DNA of 64,000 bases from Glo-17 sp964637835. Lineage in GTDB: Bacteria > Krumholzibacteriota > Krumholzibacteriia > LZORAL124-64-63. Shown one piece after another: positions 53,271 to 62,250 of the stretch. A program made the translations under genes and the position numbers. The DNA is taken from positions 121,431 to 185,430 of the forward strand of contig CAZWYF010000003.1 in the NCBI GenBank assembly GCA_964637835.1. The letters are read 5' to 3'. Position 1 is the first letter of the stretch, and each line of letters starts with the position of its first letter. The notes under the pieces were generated by a model that saw only the letters and a program-made list of their open reading frames with translations, had not been told where the DNA came from and did no database searches.

Positions 53271-54299
53271 ATGGCTCCCGACGCCGCCGGACCCGTGCTT
53301 CCCGGGGCGCTCCAGCCGGTCGGGGCGACCCGGCACCTCGCGGACCGCGTCCGCGGGGCCGCCGAGCGGGCCACCGGCGCCGGCCGGGCGCGCGCCGGGG
53401 CCGGCGATGGCCAGGACGCGCCTGCCAGCGACCACGCCGGCCTGCGCCGCGCCGCGGACGAGTTCGAGTCCCTGTTCTGCGGCCAGCTCCTGCGCGCCAT
53501 GCGCTCCACCGTGCCGGAGAACGGCTTCTGGGGCCAGAGCGCCGGCACCCAGATGTACCGTCAGCTCCACGACGAGGCCCTGGCCGACCAGCTCGCACGG
53601 ACCGGCGGCCTGGGGATCGCCGATCTCGTGGTGCAGCAGTTCCGCGGCAGCGTGTCGACGGCCGGCGAGGCGACCGCGGGAGTGGACGAGGGGCCGCTTC
53701 CGGCCTCTGGCCTGCCCCCGGTGGTGCACCGCGGCCTCGCGGCGTACCGCCAGGCAGCCGCCCCGGAGGGCCGCCACGCCGAGCTGGCGCGGCTGCGTCG
53801 ACACGCCGACGCCCTGGGCGGCGCCCCGGCGGACAGCCTGCGCCGCTGGCACCGGGAGATCATGTCCGCCGCCGAGTCCGCCGACGTGGACCCGGCCCTG
53901 GTCCTCGCCGTGATGGTGCGCGAGTCCGCTGGCGATCCGCAGGCCCTGTCCCCGCGTGGCGCCCGGGGCCTGATGCAGCTGATGCCCGGCACCGCCGCCG
54001 AGCTGGGCGTCCGCGACCCCGGCGACCCCGCTGCCAACGTGCATGGTGGCGCCCGCTACCTGGCGCGCATGCTCGCACGCTACGACGGCGACGTGGACCT
54101 GGCCCTCGCGGCGTACAACGCCGGTCCGGGCAACGTCGACCGCGCCGGCCGGCAGATCCCGGGATTTCCGGAAACCCAGCGCTACGTGGTGGCGGTCAAG
54201 GAACTCGCCCGCCGCCTCGGTGCGCGAGCTGGCACGGATCTGGATACAGGACCCCCGGAACCCCGGGAACCGGTGAATCTGTCCAGGAGTCAGCCATGA
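53271..54299 (+). CDS. flgJ: FlgJ-type rod cap fused to a lytic transglycosylase (SLT) domain
   Basis: 342 residues. Residues ~58-128 are the rod-binding domain (AADEFESLFCGQLLRAMRSTVPENG). Residues ~195-320 are a GH23 Slt domain with catalytic Glu218 in VRESAGDPQALSPRGARGLMQLMPGTA and AAYNAGPGNVD. Enterobacterial FlgJ carries a GH73 glucosaminidase instead; here a transglycosylase fills the role of opening peptidoglycan for the rod. The stop overlaps the flgN start by four bases. Confidence 0.92.
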   Translation: MAPDAAGPVLPGALQPVGATRHLADRVRGAAERATGAGRARAGAGDGQDAPASDHAGLRRAADEFESLFCGQLLRAMRSTVPENGFWGQSAGTQMYRQLHDEALADQLARTGGLGIADLVVQQFRGSVSTAGEATAGVDEGPLPASGLPPVVHRGLAAYRQAAAPEGRHAELARLRRHADALGGAPADSLRRWHREIMSAAESADVDPALVLAVMVRESAGDPQALSPRGARGLMQLMPGTAAELGVRDPGDPAANVHGGARYLARMLARYDGDVDLALAAYNAGPGNVDRAGRQIPGFPETQRYVVAVKELARRLGARAGTDLDTGPPEPREPVNLSRSQP

Positions 54300-54829
54300 C
54301 CATGACGGCCCCCCAGAACCAGCCCCACGCCGCCGCCGCGGCGCGCACGCTCGGCTCGGTCCTGCGCGAGGAGCACGCCCATTACGCGCGCCTGCTGGCG
54401 ATGGCGCGCCGCCAGGGCGAACGCCTCGCTGGCGGGGACCTGGAGGGCCTGGACACCTGTTCCCGGGAGCTGGCGACGGGCCTGCAGGACGCGGGCGCCG
54501 TGCGCGCGCGCCGGGAGCGACTGGCCGCGGAGCTCATCGCCGCCAGTGGTGCCGATCCGGCCGTCGGCCTGAGCACCTGGCTCGCCCGGCAACCCGCGCC
54601 GGTGCAGGCAGAACTTGCCGAGGTGGTGCAGGACGTCCGACGTGCCGCCGGGGAGCTGTCCCGCGCCAACGAGCACAATCGACGACTGGCCAGTTTCTGC
54701 CTCGACCTGGTCGAGGAGGAGGCGGCCCTCTTGCGACGGAGCCTGCTCGAGGACCCTGCCGGCCGCTACGATGCCGGCGCCCGTCATACCACCAACGCGC
54801 AGGGCGGCGTCCTGCGCCGCCAGGCCTGA
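54296..54829 (+). CDS. flgN: FlgN, export chaperone for hook-associated proteins
   Basis: 177 residues, all-helical. LREEHAHYARLLAMARRQGERLAGGDLEGLDTCS and the later EVVQDVRRAAGELSRANEHNRRLASFCLDLVEE fit the FlgN pattern. It keeps FlgK and FlgL unfolded for export. AGGAG lies seven bases before the ATG. It is directly followed by flgK and flgL, as expected. Sequence conservation in this family is low, so position carries much of the weight. Confidence 0.85.
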   Translation: MTMTAPQNQPHAAAAARTLGSVLREEHAHYARLLAMARRQGERLAGGDLEGLDTCSRELATGLQDAGAVRARRERLAAELIAASGADPAVGLSTWLARQPAPVQAELAEVVQDVRRAAGELSRANEHNRRLASFCLDLVEEEAALLRRSLLEDPAGRYDAGARHTTNAQGGVLRRQA

Positions 54830-54848
54830 GCGGCGAGAGGAGGGCCTC

Positions 54849-56216
54849 GTGTCGAGCCTCAACACGGTCATGGACACCAGCCTCTCGGCCATGTTCGCCG
54901 CCCAGGCGGGTCTGGCGACCACGTCGCACAACATCGCCAACGCGGACACCCCGGGCTACACCCGCCAGTCCAACGATCTGGCCGCCCGGCGCCCCATCCG
55001 CTTCCACTTCGGGGCCATCGGCCAGGGCGTGGACGTGGTCACCATCCGCCGCTCCCAGGATGATTTCCTGCTCAACACCCTGCGCGCCCAGCAGGCCAAG
55101 CACGCCAGCTATGCGTCCATCGACAGCGCGCTGTACGAGATCGAGCAGATCCTCGGCTCCATCGACAACGACCACCTTTCCGACGCCCTGAACAACTTCT
55201 TCGGCGCCTGGAGCGACCTGGCCACCGCCCCCACCGACCCCTCGCGCAAGCAGCAGGTGGTGTCCATGGCCAGCACCCTGGTGACGGACTTCCATTCCAT
55301 CAACGCCTCGCTCGAGGACCTGGAGCGGAACATCGATCAGCAGATCGAGGACGAGATCGGCGCCCTCAACAGCCTGCTCCAGCAGGTCGGCGAGCTGAAC
55401 GGACAGATCATGTCGGCTGAGGTCGGGGGACAGCCGGCCAATGATCTGCGCGATCAGCGCGACCTGCTGGTGAGCGAGCTCTCGCAGATCGCCGCGGTGA
55501 CCACCAGCGAACGGGACGACGGCAGCCTGGACATCATCCTCGGCGGCCGCACCATGATCACCCGGACCTCCATCCAGCAGTTCACCACCACCTACCAGGA
55601 GACCGACCACGGCTACCAGATGTCCGTGGTCACGGAGGGGAACTATCACGAGGTCCAGCTGCCCGGCGGCCGCCTCAGCGGCCTGCTGAGCAGCCGCGAC
55701 GAGTACGTCCACGACTTCCGCGACAAGATGGACCAGGTGTCGTCCATGCTCATCTCCGCGGTGAACGATCTGCATGTCCAGGGACAGACCGGCTCCAGCG
55801 CCGGCATGCTCTTCTTCAGCGGCGACAGCATGCACACCATCACGCTCAACCCGTTGCTCGTGGACGACCCCACCCTGGTGGCCACCTCGCGCAGCGGCGA
55901 GGCCGGCGACACGGACATCGCCCGCGAGATCGCGGCGCTCGCCGAGCAGGCCGCCCCGGGCGGGAACGAGACCGTGGGCGATCGTTACCGCGGCGTGCTC
56001 ATCGACGTGGCGAGCAAGCGCAGCGGCTTCGAGTTCCTGGTGGACAACCAGGCCAGCGCCGTGTCCGCGGTGGAGGCCAAGATCGCCAGCACCACCGGCG
56101 TGAGCCTCGACGAGGAAGCCGCTTCCATGGTGCGTTATCAGAACTCCTACGCCGCGGCGGCCCGCGTGATCACGGCGGCGCAGGAGATGTTCGACACCCT
56201 GGTCAACATGGTCTAG
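54849..56216 (+). CDS. flgK: FlgK, hook-filament junction protein 1
   Basis: 455 residues from a GTG with GAGAGGAGGG five bases upstream. The N terminus has TTSHNIANADTPGYTRQ, followed by IDNDHLSDALNNFFGAWSDLATAPTDPS, and the C-terminal helix is VSLDEEAASMVRYQNSYAAAARVITAAQEMFDTLVNMV. FlgK caps the hook before the filament. It is on the short side for the family (~550), with a reduced variable middle. Confidence 0.94.
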   Translation: MSSLNTVMDTSLSAMFAAQAGLATTSHNIANADTPGYTRQSNDLAARRPIRFHFGAIGQGVDVVTIRRSQDDFLLNTLRAQQAKHASYASIDSALYEIEQILGSIDNDHLSDALNNFFGAWSDLATAPTDPSRKQQVVSMASTLVTDFHSINASLEDLERNIDQQIEDEIGALNSLLQQVGELNGQIMSAEVGGQPANDLRDQRDLLVSELSQIAAVTTSERDDGSLDIILGGRTMITRTSIQQFTTTYQETDHGYQMSVVTEGNYHEVQLPGGRLSGLLSSRDEYVHDFRDKMDQVSSMLISAVNDLHVQGQTGSSAGMLFFSGDSMHTITLNPLLVDDPTLVATSRSGEAGDTDIAREIAALAEQAAPGGNETVGDRYRGVLIDVASKRSGFEFLVDNQASAVSAVEAKIASTTGVSLDEEAASMVRYQNSYAAAARVITAAQEMFDTLVNMV

Positions 56217-56230
56217 CGAGGGAGCTGGAG

Positions 56231-57769
56231 ATGCCCATCCGCATCAGCGACAACTACCTCAGCCAGATCCTGGTGGGTGATCTCAATCGCAGCCTCGGAC
56301 GCCTGCTCGAGTTGCAGCGCCAGGCCGGGACCATGCGCCGGGTGAACGACTTCGCCGACGATCCCCGCGCCGTGGGTGCGATCCAGCGCTACAAGACGCT
56401 GCTCGCCAGCAATGACCAGTACCTGCGCAACGTCACCCGCAGCCGTTCGGTGGTGGAAGGCTCGGACTCCGCGCTCCAGGACATCAGCGGCCTGCTCGCC
56501 GAGATGCGGGAACTCTCGCTGCGCGAATCGAGCGCCGTCGCCACCACCGAGTCCCGCCAGACGGCGGTGATCCAGGTGGAGAACCTGGTCGATCGCATGC
56601 TCGACCTGCTGAACTCCTCGGTGGAGGGCAATTACATCTTCGGTGGCACGCGCAGCGACCAGCCACCGTTCGTGCGCAATGGCGACACGGTGATCTACCA
56701 GGGCAACGACGACCTGATGATCACCAACACCGGCCCGCACTCCCAGCAGGTGCTCAACATCCCCGGCAGCGAGTTCATCGGCGCCATGTCCGCCACCCTG
56801 GCCGGCTCGGTGGACCTGGCCCCGCGGCTGGACCTCACCACCAGCCTGGGCGACATCAACCTCGGCGCGGGCTGGCAGCCGGGCCGGATCCAGATCCGCG
56901 ACGGGAACAACACCACCTGGACCGTGGACCTGACCGGCGCGACCACCGTGGACGACGTCATCGCGACCATCAACACCGCCACCGGCGGCACCGTCGCCGC
57001 CGGCCTGCGCGCCGACGGCGCGGGGCTCGAGCTCACCGGCACCGGCCCGATCACCGTCAGCGAGCTGGAGGACGGCACGGCGGCCACCTCCCTCGGCATC
57101 AACGGCACCAGCGAGGCCGACATCTTCACCGGGCGTGACATCCGCGCCGCATTGAGCGCCACCACCGACCTGACGGCCATCGCCGCCCTGGACGGTTCGC
57201 TGCCCCTGGGCGCCATCGAGGTGGAGATCGACGGCGTGGTCACCACCGTCGACTTCTCCGGCGCCGCCACCGTGGGCGACCTGCAGTCCGCCCTGAGTGC
57301 CGCCCTGCCGGGGTTCCAGCTCCGGATCGACCGCTCGGGCCTGTCCATCGTCAGCGGCTCCACGGAGAACTTCGAGGTCCGCAACGCCGGCGCGCCCGAC
57401 ACCGCCACGTTGCTCGGGCTCGAGGGGACGGGCACACCGGTGCGCCTGTTCGGCGTCCTCGAGGATCTGCGGGCCGCCCTCCAGGCGGACGACCCGGAGG
57501 CCGTCCGCGGCGTGGCCGGCGAGCTCGAGGCGCTCGAGCAGCTGGTCCAGGCGCAGATGATCAAGGTCGGCGGCCGGCAGCGGGACCTGGACTGGACCGA
57601 GACCCTGCTCATGAAGCGCGATACCGAGCTGCAGTCCAAGCTCTCGCTGGAGCGGGACGCGGACGTCGCCCAGGTCTCGTCCGATCTGGCCGCGGCGGAG
57701 ATGAGCTACCAGAGCAGCCTGCTGGTGACCAGCAAGCTGTTCCAGCAGAACCTGATGATGTACCTCTGA
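56231..57769 (+). CDS. flgL: FlgL, hook-filament junction protein 3, with two flagellin-IN insertions
   Basis: 512 residues. The N-terminal coiled coil (RRVNDFADDPRAVGAIQRYKTLLASNDQYLRN, then NLVDRMLDLLNSSVEGNYIFGGTR) and the C-terminal DVAQVSSDLAAAEMSYQSSLLVTSKLFQQNL define FlgL. The middle (~210-405) holds two Flagellin_IN-like modules (NTTWTVDLTGATTVDDVIATIN and GVVTTVDFSGAATVGDLQSALS), which explains a length ~200 residues above E. coli FlgL. It starts 14 bases after flgK. Confidence 0.92.
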   Translation: MPIRISDNYLSQILVGDLNRSLGRLLELQRQAGTMRRVNDFADDPRAVGAIQRYKTLLASNDQYLRNVTRSRSVVEGSDSALQDISGLLAEMRELSLRESSAVATTESRQTAVIQVENLVDRMLDLLNSSVEGNYIFGGTRSDQPPFVRNGDTVIYQGNDDLMITNTGPHSQQVLNIPGSEFIGAMSATLAGSVDLAPRLDLTTSLGDINLGAGWQPGRIQIRDGNNTTWTVDLTGATTVDDVIATINTATGGTVAAGLRADGAGLELTGTGPITVSELEDGTAATSLGINGTSEADIFTGRDIRAALSATTDLTAIAALDGSLPLGAIEVEIDGVVTTVDFSGAATVGDLQSALSAALPGFQLRIDRSGLSIVSGSTENFEVRNAGAPDTATLLGLEGTGTPVRLFGVLEDLRAALQADDPEAVRGVAGELEALEQLVQAQMIKVGGRQRDLDWTETLLMKRDTELQSKLSLERDADVAQVSSDLAAAEMSYQSSLLVTSKLFQQNLMMYL

Positions 57770-57803
57770 TGGTGGGCGCCAGCCCGGAGCGAGGAGACCC
57801 GAG

Positions 57804-58334
57804 ATGCCTTCCTTCGAGACCCTGCGATTCGGCGAGCTGAGCTACGACGAGGCGGATGTCATCACGCTGCCCGAGGGCCTGATCGGACTGCCGCGCCTGT
57901 CCCGCTGGCTCATGCTGGACATGGATCCCGAGGTGCCCATGCGCTGGCTCCAGTCCCTCGATCGTCCGGATTTCGGCTTCCCGGTCATGCCGCCGGTGTT
58001 CTTCGCCGAGGAGTACGAGGTGCTCGCCACCCGCAGCGCCCGCAGGAAGCTGCCGGGCGCCGCGGAGCCCGAACTGGTCACGCTGATCATCACCACCATC
58101 CACGACGGCGGGCAGCAGATCACCGGCAACCTGCGCGCCCCGCTGGTCCTCGACGCGGCCACCCGGACCGGGGCCCAGCTGGCCCTGGACGACGATCGCC
58201 TGTCCACGCGGCAGGAGATCGACTACTTCAAATTTGGGCTTGCCGTGGGCGACCCCGGACCGGACAATGCAACGCAGGAGACGGAGGCCGCCGAGACGCG
58301 GGAGCCCGCGCACTCGGTCGCGTCCGGTCTCTGA
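57804..58334 (+). CDS. fliW: FliW, flagellin-binding antagonist of CsrA
   Basis: 176 residues. LPEGLIGLPRLSRWLMLD, MRWLQSLDRPDFGFPVM, and the late NLRAPLVLDAATRTGAQLALDDDRLSTRQEI are family hallmarks. FliW binds free flagellin or CsrA; when flagellin is exported, FliW blocks CsrA and flagellin translation resumes. The last ~25 residues are a low-complexity tail. csrA follows 76 bases downstream, the usual pairing. Confidence 0.93.
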   Translation: MPSFETLRFGELSYDEADVITLPEGLIGLPRLSRWLMLDMDPEVPMRWLQSLDRPDFGFPVMPPVFFAEEYEVLATRSARRKLPGAAEPELVTLIITTIHDGGQQITGNLRAPLVLDAATRTGAQLALDDDRLSTRQEIDYFKFGLAVGDPGPDNATQETEAAETREPAHSVASGL

Positions 58335-58410
58335 GTCGAAAGGCGGGGCGACCCCGCGCGCCGGGAGGCTCCCGGCGTGGGTCGCAGGCCGTGGCGGACA
58401 GGGAGGTCCC

Positions 58411-58659
58411 GTGCTCATTCTCAGCCGCAAACGCAACGAGAGGATCATGATCGGGGACGACATCTCGATCCTGATCGTCGATATCCGCGGAGACCAGGTC
58501 CAGATCGGGATCGATGCGCCGCGCTCCATCCCCGTCCATCGCCACGAGATCTACGAGGAGATCAAGAACACCACCCTCGACGCCGCCCAGTCGGCGGACA
58601 TCGACCTCTCCGCGCTGCGCAAGAAGATCAAGGGCAAGACCCCGGGGGAAGGCCGCTAG
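58411..58659 (+). CDS. csrA: CsrA, RNA-binding translational regulator
   Basis: 82 residues from a GTG with GGGAGG four bases upstream. The start LILSRKRNERIMIGDDISI and VQIGIDAPRSIPVHRHEIYEEI are strongly conserved; the RNA-binding Arg in the IPVHR loop is present. A basic C-terminal extension (ALRKKIKGK) follows. CsrA represses translation by binding GGA motifs near ribosome sites, with flagellin mRNA the classic target in FliW-containing bacteria. The stop lies inside a 14-base palindrome (58651-58664). Confidence 0.95.
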   Translation: MLILSRKRNERIMIGDDISILIVDIRGDQVQIGIDAPRSIPVHRHEIYEEIKNTTLDAAQSADIDLSALRKKIKGKTPGEGR

Positions 58660-58718
58660 CGGCCGGCCGCCCTCTCCGGGTGGCCAGTTTCCAGGCACCG
58701 CTCGCTCGCAGACGACCG

Positions 58719-59045
58719 TCAGGCCTGGCGGTCGAAGACCCCCGAGACCACCGGTTGTGGACCGCCGGCGTGGGGAAGATCCTGCTTCTGTAGACGGGAC
58801 TGCAGCGTGTCGCGCAGGGCGCGGCAGCGCTCCCCGAGGACGGCGTCGCCCTCGGCCAGGCGCCGCAGTTCGGGGAGGAACCGCTGGCGGTCGCCGGGAT
58901 CGCAGGCGTCGAACGCACGCCGCAAGGCGTCCAGCGCCTCGCCGCGCGCGGTGACCAGCGCGGCGACGGCGCCGGTGTCCTCGGCGTCCAGTGCGGTCAG
59001 CAGGTCGTTCTCGAGGGCGTGCAGGGTGGTGATGGCGTCGTTCAC
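58719..59045 (-). CDS. FliT-like flagellar chaperone candidate
   Basis: 108 residues from a GTG with GAGGA six bases upstream. All-helical (ALENDLLTALDAEDTGAVAALVTARGEALDALRRAF), resembling the FliT/FlgN size class. It begins eight bases after the fliS stop, the usual fliT position. Sequence identity to FliT is not recognisable by eye, so the name rests on position, length and helical pattern. The C terminus is loose and Pro/Gly-containing. Confidence 0.6.
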   Translation of the reverse strand: MNDAITTLHALENDLLTALDAEDTGAVAALVTARGEALDALRRAFDACDPGDRQRFLPELRRLAEGDAVLGERCRALRDTLQSRLQKQDLPHAGGPQPVVSGVFDRQA

Positions 59046-59053
59046 GGCGGTCC

Positions 59054-59539
59054 TCAGGCAGAGAAGGAGATGGACTGGGTCGCGAGGGGCTCCTGGAGCC
59101 CTGGATCGGGCTGGCCCGACTCCGCCGATGCAGGTTGCGTACCGGATCCTGGCTGCAGGGCACGATCGCCCGTTCCGGGCGGGATCGCGCTCCAGGCATC
59201 CAGCAGGGGACTGAGCACCTCGCGGCAGTTCACCGCGTGGGCCGGGTCGCGGTCCACCTGCATCTGCAGGATCTCCCGGAAGACGAAGTCGTAGAGGGCG
59301 GCGAGATTGTCGGCGATGTCGCCGCCCACGGCGTGGTCCAGGGCGTTCTGCAGCTCCGTGACGATCCGCTGGGCCAGGTTCAGTCGCCGGGTCATCTCCG
59401 GTCGGTCGTCGGCGGCCGCGTCGGCGGCGGCGTCGAGGTGCTCGATCATCTTCTCGTAGAGCAGGACGATGAGCTTCTCCTTGCCGATGGTCTGCAGGTC
59501 CGTGCGGCGATAGGCCTGGATCCCGCGGTAGTCGTTCAT
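59054..59539 (-). CDS. fliS: FliS, flagellin export chaperone
   Basis: 161 residues. GIQAYRRTDLQTIGKEKLIVLLYEKMIEHLD at the N terminus and NLAQRIVTELQNALDHAVGG, then NLAALYDFVFREILQMQ are typical FliS. It binds the flagellin C terminus and prevents early polymerisation. A tail of about 40 residues rich in Pro, Gly and Ser extends beyond the usual end. It is downstream of fliD. Confidence 0.93.
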   Translation of the reverse strand: MNDYRGIQAYRRTDLQTIGKEKLIVLLYEKMIEHLDAAADAAADDRPEMTRRLNLAQRIVTELQNALDHAVGGDIADNLAALYDFVFREILQMQVDRDPAHAVNCREVLSPLLDAWSAIPPGTGDRALQPGSGTQPASAESGQPDPGLQEPLATQSISFSA

Positions 59540-59580
59540 GCTGCGTCCCTTCGATCCCCGTACGCGTCGGTCCGTCGAAT

Positions 59581-60903
59581 CTAGCCCGTGGACATGGAGC
59601 TGAGGTAGCTGCCCTGCGCCTGCAGGAGCGAGACGGTGGACTCCATGGCCAGGAACTTGCGCTCGAGGGTGGTCCGGTAGTTCTCGATGCTGCGCTCGTA
59701 GCGTTCGATGTTGTGATCGATGTTCTCGATGCGGCGGTCGAGCGAGTCGTTGCCGATCTCGAAGATGCCGTCGATGCTGTCGGTGAGGTCGTCCACGGCG
59801 GTGTCGACCAGGGCGGCCTTGCCGACGTTGCCCTCGAACTCCACGAACAGGTTGCGCACGCTGGCGTAGTTGGTGGCCAGGGCCTCACCGAACGCGGCCT
59901 CGTCGAACCTGAGCGTCCGCGAGCCCTGTTGCCGCTCGATGCCGATCTGCGCGAGCATGGAGTAGGCGCCCTCGCCGTCGTGCGAGGCGGTCATCAGGTT
60001 CTCCATGCGGTTGGCGACGCTGCGGGCGGTGGCGTTGCCCTCGAGCTTGCCGCCGGTGGCCAGGCCGGACTCCAGGAAGCTGAACAGCTCGTTGTAGGCA
60101 TCCACGAAGCCCTTGACCTGGTCCTGCACGCCCGCGGCGTCGGTGGCCACCGTGACGCGCGTGGTCACGCCGGGGATGGAGACGCCGGTCAGGTCGATGC
60201 TCAGGCCGCTGATCACGCTGTCGAGGTGGTTTCCGTCCGCGGTGACGGCCAGGCCGTCCACCAGCAGGGTGGCGTCGGTGGCCGCCCGGGTCTCGGTGAA
60301 CGCCGGGGCGGTCCCGCCGCTGAGGCCGGAGGCGTCCACGGTGAAGGCGCTGCCGGTGCCCGCGTCGCCCGTCAACACGAGGTAGTGGCCGCCGGTCTCC
60401 GAGCCATCGTGGACGATGGTCGCGCTGACGCCCATGACCTCGGTGTTGATGCGGTCGGCGAGGTCGGACAGGCTGGTCAGGCCGGTCAGCTCGAGCGTCT
60501 GCTCCTCGCCGCCGACGGTGAAGGCGAGCGTTCCCTCGCCCACGCCGTTCAGGGGGCTGTCATAACCCTGGGAACGGGATTTCTGGGACTGCGCGAGGGC
60601 GGTGACCTCGATGTCGTAACTGCCGGGCGCGGCGTCGTCGCCGGCGCTGACGGACAGGACGCTCTCGTCGGAGGAGGTGGCGCTCAGCGAGGCGAACTCG
60701 TTGGCGGTGTCGAGGCTCTGGGCCGCGGTCTGCAGTGCGAACAGCTTGTCCTTCAGCGTCGACAGCGCCGAGCTCTGGGCCTCGTACTGGGTCCGCTGCT
60801 GCTGAAGGCGGTAGATGGGCTGACGCCGCAGCTCGACGAGCTGCGAGACCAGCGATGCGGTGTCCAGGCCCGATGCCAGGCCGGTGAATGACACGGAACT
60901 CAT
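59581..60903 (-). CDS. fliD: FliD, flagellar filament cap (HAP2)
   Basis: 440 residues. The start SVSFTGLASGLDTASLVSQLVELRRQPIYRLQQQ is the FliD N-terminal domain; a Flagellin_IN-like module lies near 145-220 (EEQTLELTGLTSLSDLADRIN); the C-terminal half has TTRVTVATDAAGVQDQVKGFVDAYNELF and ends in a coiled coil (YERSIENYRTTLERKFLAMESTVSLLQAQ). It caps the filament and folds flagellin. GGGAGG is six bases before the ATG at 60903; an upstream in-frame start is unlikely. Confidence 0.95.
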   Translation of the reverse strand: MSSVSFTGLASGLDTASLVSQLVELRRQPIYRLQQQRTQYEAQSSALSTLKDKLFALQTAAQSLDTANEFASLSATSSDESVLSVSAGDDAAPGSYDIEVTALAQSQKSRSQGYDSPLNGVGEGTLAFTVGGEEQTLELTGLTSLSDLADRINTEVMGVSATIVHDGSETGGHYLVLTGDAGTGSAFTVDASGLSGGTAPAFTETRAATDATLLVDGLAVTADGNHLDSVISGLSIDLTGVSIPGVTTRVTVATDAAGVQDQVKGFVDAYNELFSFLESGLATGGKLEGNATARSVANRMENLMTASHDGEGAYSMLAQIGIERQQGSRTLRFDEAAFGEALATNYASVRNLFVEFEGNVGKAALVDTAVDDLTDSIDGIFEIGNDSLDRRIENIDHNIERYERSIENYRTTLERKFLAMESTVSLLQAQGSYLSSMSTG

Positions 60904-60943
60904 GGTCGCCTCCCCAGGCTGCGGCTCGCGCCGCTGGATCGTG

Positions 60944-61360
60944 TCAGCTGCGACGGTCGATGACCGTACCGAGGGCATCGGCAGCTCCGAGCCCCTGGTT
61001 GAGCAGTTTCTCGGGAGGGAAGCGCTGGATCAGGTCGCCGCTCTGCTTGTCCCGCACCTCGACCGCGAACTCCCCATGCTCCTCCTCGAAGAGCAGATGG
61101 ACCTCGCGCTGCGGACCGGGCAACCGGGCGAGCGTCTCCTCGAGGCGCTCGGCGGCGGCGGCGAGTTCCTCGCCAGGCGCCCCCGGGGGGGTGGACCGGG
61201 CGGGGTCGGACCCGGCGGGGCGGTCGGACTGGAACGAGTGATAACGGGCGGGGCTTTCCGCTGCGGAGACCACCGGCGCCTGGGAACGGGGCTCCCGGGG
61301 CTCGACTCCGGCCGGCGGCGAGGGGGCGATTCCGCCTGGGATTCCGGTCAAGCTCTTCAT
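60944..61360 (-). CDS. flaG: FlaG-family flagellar protein
   Basis: 138 residues. The C-terminal ~55 residues (VHLLFEEEHGEFAVEVRDKQSGDLIQRFPPEKLL) match the FlaG domain, linked to filament length control. The N-terminal half is Pro/Ser/Ala-rich and looks disordered. It lies between the first flagellin gene and fliD on the same strand. No strong ribosome site is seen; an AGG lies near the start. Confidence 0.88.
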   Translation of the reverse strand: MKSLTGIPGGIAPSPPAGVEPREPRSQAPVVSAAESPARYHSFQSDRPAGSDPARSTPPGAPGEELAAAAERLEETLARLPGPQREVHLLFEEEHGEFAVEVRDKQSGDLIQRFPPEKLLNQGLGAADALGTVIDRRS

Positions 61361-61422
61361 GATACGGCCTGCGCTTTTTGTGGCGGGCCCCGCCGCAGCA
61401 GGACCCGCCCGTCCGGATCAGC

Positions 61423-62250
61423 CTAGCCCAGCAGGGAGAGGGCCAGCCCCGTGGTCATGTTCGACTGCGCCAGCACCGAGACGCCCGCCTGCTGCAGGAT
61501 CTGGTAGCTGGTCAAGCTGGAGGTCTCGCTGGCCACGTCCACGTCGCGGATGCGGCTGTTGGCGGCCGAGAGGTTCTCGGCGGTGTTCTGGATGTTGCGG
61601 ATGGAGCTCTCGAGCCGGTTCTGCACCGCACCGAAGTCGGCGCGAGCGGAGCTGACGGTCTCGATGGCGGTGTCGATCTCGCCCATGGCCGTGCTCGCAT
61701 TGGCCGAGGTGTCGATCGCGGCCGCGATCCCGAGGGTGGTGCTGTCACGGCCCGTGGTCACGTCGACGTCGATGGAATCCCAGGTGTTGGTGTCGATGCC
61801 CACCTGGATGGAGACCGCCGCGGTGGGCGAGCCGTCGAGCAGCTTGATGCCGTTGAACTCGGTGGAGTTGGCGATGCGGTCGATCTCGCTGCTGAGCGCG
61901 GTGTACTCGGCGTCGAGGTAGCCACGCTCGGTGTCGGACAGGGTGCCGGTGAGGCTCTGCTCGGCCAGCTCCTTCATGCGCAGCAGGATGTTGCTGACCT
62001 CGTCCAGGGCGCCCTCGGCGGTCTGGACCATGGAGATGCCGTCGCTGGCGTTGCGGCTGGCCTGCTCCAGGGCGCGGATGTCGCTCTTCAGGCCCTCGCT
62101 GATGGCCAGGCCGGCGGCGTCGTCGGCTGCCCGATTGATGCGCAGACCGCTGGAGAGCTTCTCCATGGACTTGTTGAAGCTGATGGTGGAGTTGTAGAGG
62201 TTCCGCCGCGCGTTCATGGCGGTGATGTTGGTGTTGATGCGGATACCCAT
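61423..62250 (-). CDS. fliC: Flagellin, copy 1
   Basis: 275 residues. It begins MGIRINTNITAMNARRNLYN, and the conserved N-terminal D0/D1 helices follow (FNKSMEKLSSGLRINRAADDAAGLAISEGLKSDIRALEQ in overlapping blocks). The C-terminal D0 is DVASETSSLTSYQILQQAGVSVLAQSN with end GLALSLLG. The central domain is short, so the filament is of the small flagellin type. AGGAGG is close upstream, the leader has several GGA motifs, and a sigma-28-like promoter sits ~100 bases before the start. Confidence 0.97.
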   Translation of the reverse strand: MGIRINTNITAMNARRNLYNSTISFNKSMEKLSSGLRINRAADDAAGLAISEGLKSDIRALEQASRNASDGISMVQTAEGALDEVSNILLRMKELAEQSLTGTLSDTERGYLDAEYTALSSEIDRIANSTEFNGIKLLDGSPTAAVSIQVGIDTNTWDSIDVDVTTGRDSTTLGIAAAIDTSANASTAMGEIDTAIETVSSARADFGAVQNRLESSIRNIQNTAENLSAANSRIRDVDVASETSSLTSYQILQQAGVSVLAQSNMTTGLALSLLG

